64,000 nt of DNA. It comes from Streptomyces pacificus (GTDB taxonomy: Bacteria; Actinomycetota; Actinomycetes; Streptomycetales; Streptomycetaceae). The stretch's first letter is position 1. Every line of letters begins with the position of its first letter. Shown here in pieces: positions 62,701-64,000 of this stretch. Where the stretch lies: NCBI RefSeq assembly GCF_011766325.1, contig NZ_BLLG01000023.1, forward strand, positions 36,110 through 100,109, written 5' to 3'. The translations under genes were made by a program, and so were the position numbers. The notes below the pieces were generated by a model. It had not been told where the DNA came from, searched no databases, and saw nothing but the letters and a program-made list of their open reading frames with translations.

Positions 62701-63036
62701 GTGCCGGCCCTCGCTGCTGACATCGAGGTGCTGGCCAGGTTCGGCCGCGCGCTCGCCGATCCGATCCGCTGCCGTGTCCTGCTGCTCCTGCGGGCCGCGC
62801 CCTCCTACCCAGCCGACCTCGCCGACACCCTCGGCGTCTCCCGGACAAGGCTGTCGAACCACCTCGTGTGCCTGCGTGACTGCGGCCTGGTCGTGGCCGT
62901 GCCGGACGGGCGACGTACGCGGTACGAGATCGCCGACGAACGCCTCGGCCACGCCCTCGACGATGTACGTACCGCGGTCGTGGCTGTGGAGACCGACCGC
63001 ACCTGTGGGGACTCCGGGGCCGAGGACTGCTGCTGA
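62701..63036 (+). CDS. ArsR-family metal sensor, CmtR-like
   Basis: 111 residues. Winged helix-turn-helix (RALADPIRCRVLLLLRAAP; LGVSRTRLSNHLVCLRDCGLVV). The two cysteines of the recognition-helix end (CLRDC) and one in the C-terminal tail (TDRTC) match the three-Cys Cd/Pb site of mycobacterial CmtR, and a further pair (EDCC) ends the protein. It should release DNA when thiophilic metal binds. GTG at 62701 fits family length; ATG at 62632 would add 23 residues. It lies 71 nt after the salicylate synthase on the same strand. Confidence 0.82.
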   Translation: MPALAADIEVLARFGRALADPIRCRVLLLLRAAPSYPADLADTLGVSRTRLSNHLVCLRDCGLVVAVPDGRRTRYEIADERLGHALDDVRTAVVAVETDRTCGDSGAEDCC

Positions 63037-63066
63037 CGGCCATCGGGACCCGTGGTGAGGTCTGCT

Positions 63067-63870
63067 AGGTGCAGCAGCCGGGCCGGCAAGCCGTTGCACG
63101 GCGAGCGCGGACACCATCTGCTGGTAGGGGAGCGGCAGCTCGGCCAGCAGGGGCCCCGGAAGGCTGGTGAGGGTGTGCGACGCGAGTACGCCGATCCCGG
63201 GCCGCCAGTCGGCCAGTCGGGCCGGGTCGGGACAGTGCCAGCGCATACGGGCGTCGACCTTGCTGAGGGCGTCGTGCTGTTCCTGGGTGTCGAAGAAGCC
63301 GGGCCCGGCGGTGTCGAGGGCCAGCAGGGAGCCCGGGAACCGGTCGGCGAGCAGATCGACGACCCGGCGCACGTCGGGTTCGTGCAGGTAGGGCAGCACG
63401 GCCTCCGCGACGAACAGGTATGGCCCGGCGGTGCGCGAGGCTACCTCGGTGGCCCATGCCTCGTCCGTTACCGAGGCCGCGATCATCGTCCGACGCGGAG
63501 TGTCGGTGAAGAAGGAGGCGCGCAAGTCGATCACATCGGGCAGGTCGAGTTCGAACCACCGGGCGCGGCCGTTGTCGACGCGTTCATAACGCGTGTTGAG
63601 CCCGGTGCCGAGCTCGACCACGGTTCCGTCGGGATGCGCGGACAGGAAGTCAGCCACCCACCGGTCGAAGAGAAGGGTGCGCAGCAGCGCGCCGGTGAGG
63701 CTGGGAAGATCGTCGAAGCGTGCGAAGTCGTAGTCGATCGCGGCGACGATCTCTTCGGCCCGCGCGTCGCGCAGCAGGGCGTATTCCCTGCGGTTCTCCA
63801 CCGCGCGGGCGTACAGCGGGATCAAGAGTGTCTCCTGCACCGTTCCCAGGCGTGGCTTTTCCCAGTCCAT
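63067..63870 (-). CDS. Leucine carboxyl methyltransferase-family O-methyltransferase, without normal stop
   Basis: About 268 recognisable residues. MDWEKPRLGTVQETLLIPLYARA is the typical start, followed by SAM-binding VVELGTGLNTRYERV and FELDLPDVIDLR, and VAEAVLPYL. This family methylates carboxyl or hydroxyl groups of small metabolites. The frame does not stop where homologues end (about 63070) but stays open to 62002, antisense to the metal sensor and salicylate synthase; a TAG exists at 63065 in another frame, so a frameshift or sequencing indel near the end is likely. ATG has GGAGG 6 nt upstream. Confidence 0.7.
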
Positions 63871-63892
63871 GAGCGGCCTCCACAGTTGTGTA

Positions 63893-63935
63893 CCGGGCCG
63901 GACGGTGCCGTGGCTGCGACCACCGTCCGGCCCGG
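63893..63935. terminator. 15-bp perfect hairpin
   Basis: CCGGGCCGGACGGTG at 63893-63907 pairs exactly with 63921-63935 around a 13-nt loop. It lies just after the stop of the minus-strand gene entering from the right edge, as expected for its terminator. Confidence 0.6.
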
Positions 63936-63939
63936 AGTC

Positions 63940-64000
63940 TCAGTGCCCCGTCAGGCCGCCGAGCGGGACGTGCTCGTGCGCGCAGCTCTCGTCGAAGCCG
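63940..64000 (-). CDS. C-terminal fragment of a gene cut by the right edge
   Basis: Nineteen codons ending in TGA at 63940 read GFDESCAHEHVPLGGLTGH, all ending in G or C except none contrary, followed at once by a strong terminator. Too short to assign; one Cys and three His are notable but not diagnostic. Confidence 0.4.
   Translation of the reverse strand, partial: GFDESCAHEHVPLGGLTGH

Overview
The window is about 73% G+C, with GTG starts, ATGA/GTGA start-stop overlaps and almost every codon ending in G or C. Together with a conservon (cvn) operon, a DUF5709 gene and a coelibactin-type gene cluster, this points to Streptomyces or a close relative. No tRNA, rRNA, transposase, phage or CRISPR features were seen. 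All family assignments come from reading motifs by eye; no database search was possible.

Layout. 1-5.0 kb: unlinked genes (secreted hydrolase fragment, phospholipase D-like protein, DUF5709 protein, long-form GAPDH). 5.4-10.8 kb: a conservon (cvnA-D) with a non-canonical CYP157-like P450, facing a CYP154-like P450. 11.1-13.3 kb: an AraC-type regulator and a haloalkane dehalogenase-like enzyme. 13.6-21.9 kb (minus strand): a complex I-like set with only membrane-arm genes (nuoA, H, J, K, L, M, N) plus one odd gene that looks like a cysteine-less NuoB/NuoD relic.

22.2-62.6 kb is the core: two metallophore systems side by side. The first (22.2-31.5 kb) has a decarboxylase, SbnB-like and SbnA-like 2,3-diaminopropionate enzymes, a HisC-like aminotransferase, a MATE exporter and a FecBCD-type importer, with no NRPS or NIS synthetase. 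This gene set fits a small aminopolycarboxylate chelator of the ethylenediamine-disuccinate ([S,S]-EDDS) type. The second (32.7-62.6 kb) is a coelibactin-like NRPS system: ferredoxin, Opp-type importer, salicyl-AMP ligase, two NRPSs with three cyclization domains, reductase, methyltransferases, thioesterase, ABC exporter pair and salicylate synthase. Between them lies a Zur-type Fur-family repressor. AT-rich palindromes resembling zinc (Zur) boxes, not iron boxes, precede or overlap the start of each main transcription unit and of zur itself. My reading is a zinc-starvation island that makes, exports and re-imports two chemically different zincophores under a local Zur.

The NRPS cluster also shows remodelling: its P450 is reduced to the two ends of the protein, the thiazoline reductase is fused to a duplicated methyltransferase, the terminal thioesterase has Cys where Ser is usual, and the first adenylation domain looks Thr-like rather than Cys-specific. 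62.7-64 kb: a CmtR-like metal sensor, a carboxyl/O-methyltransferase-type gene lacking a normal stop, and the tail of one further gene.
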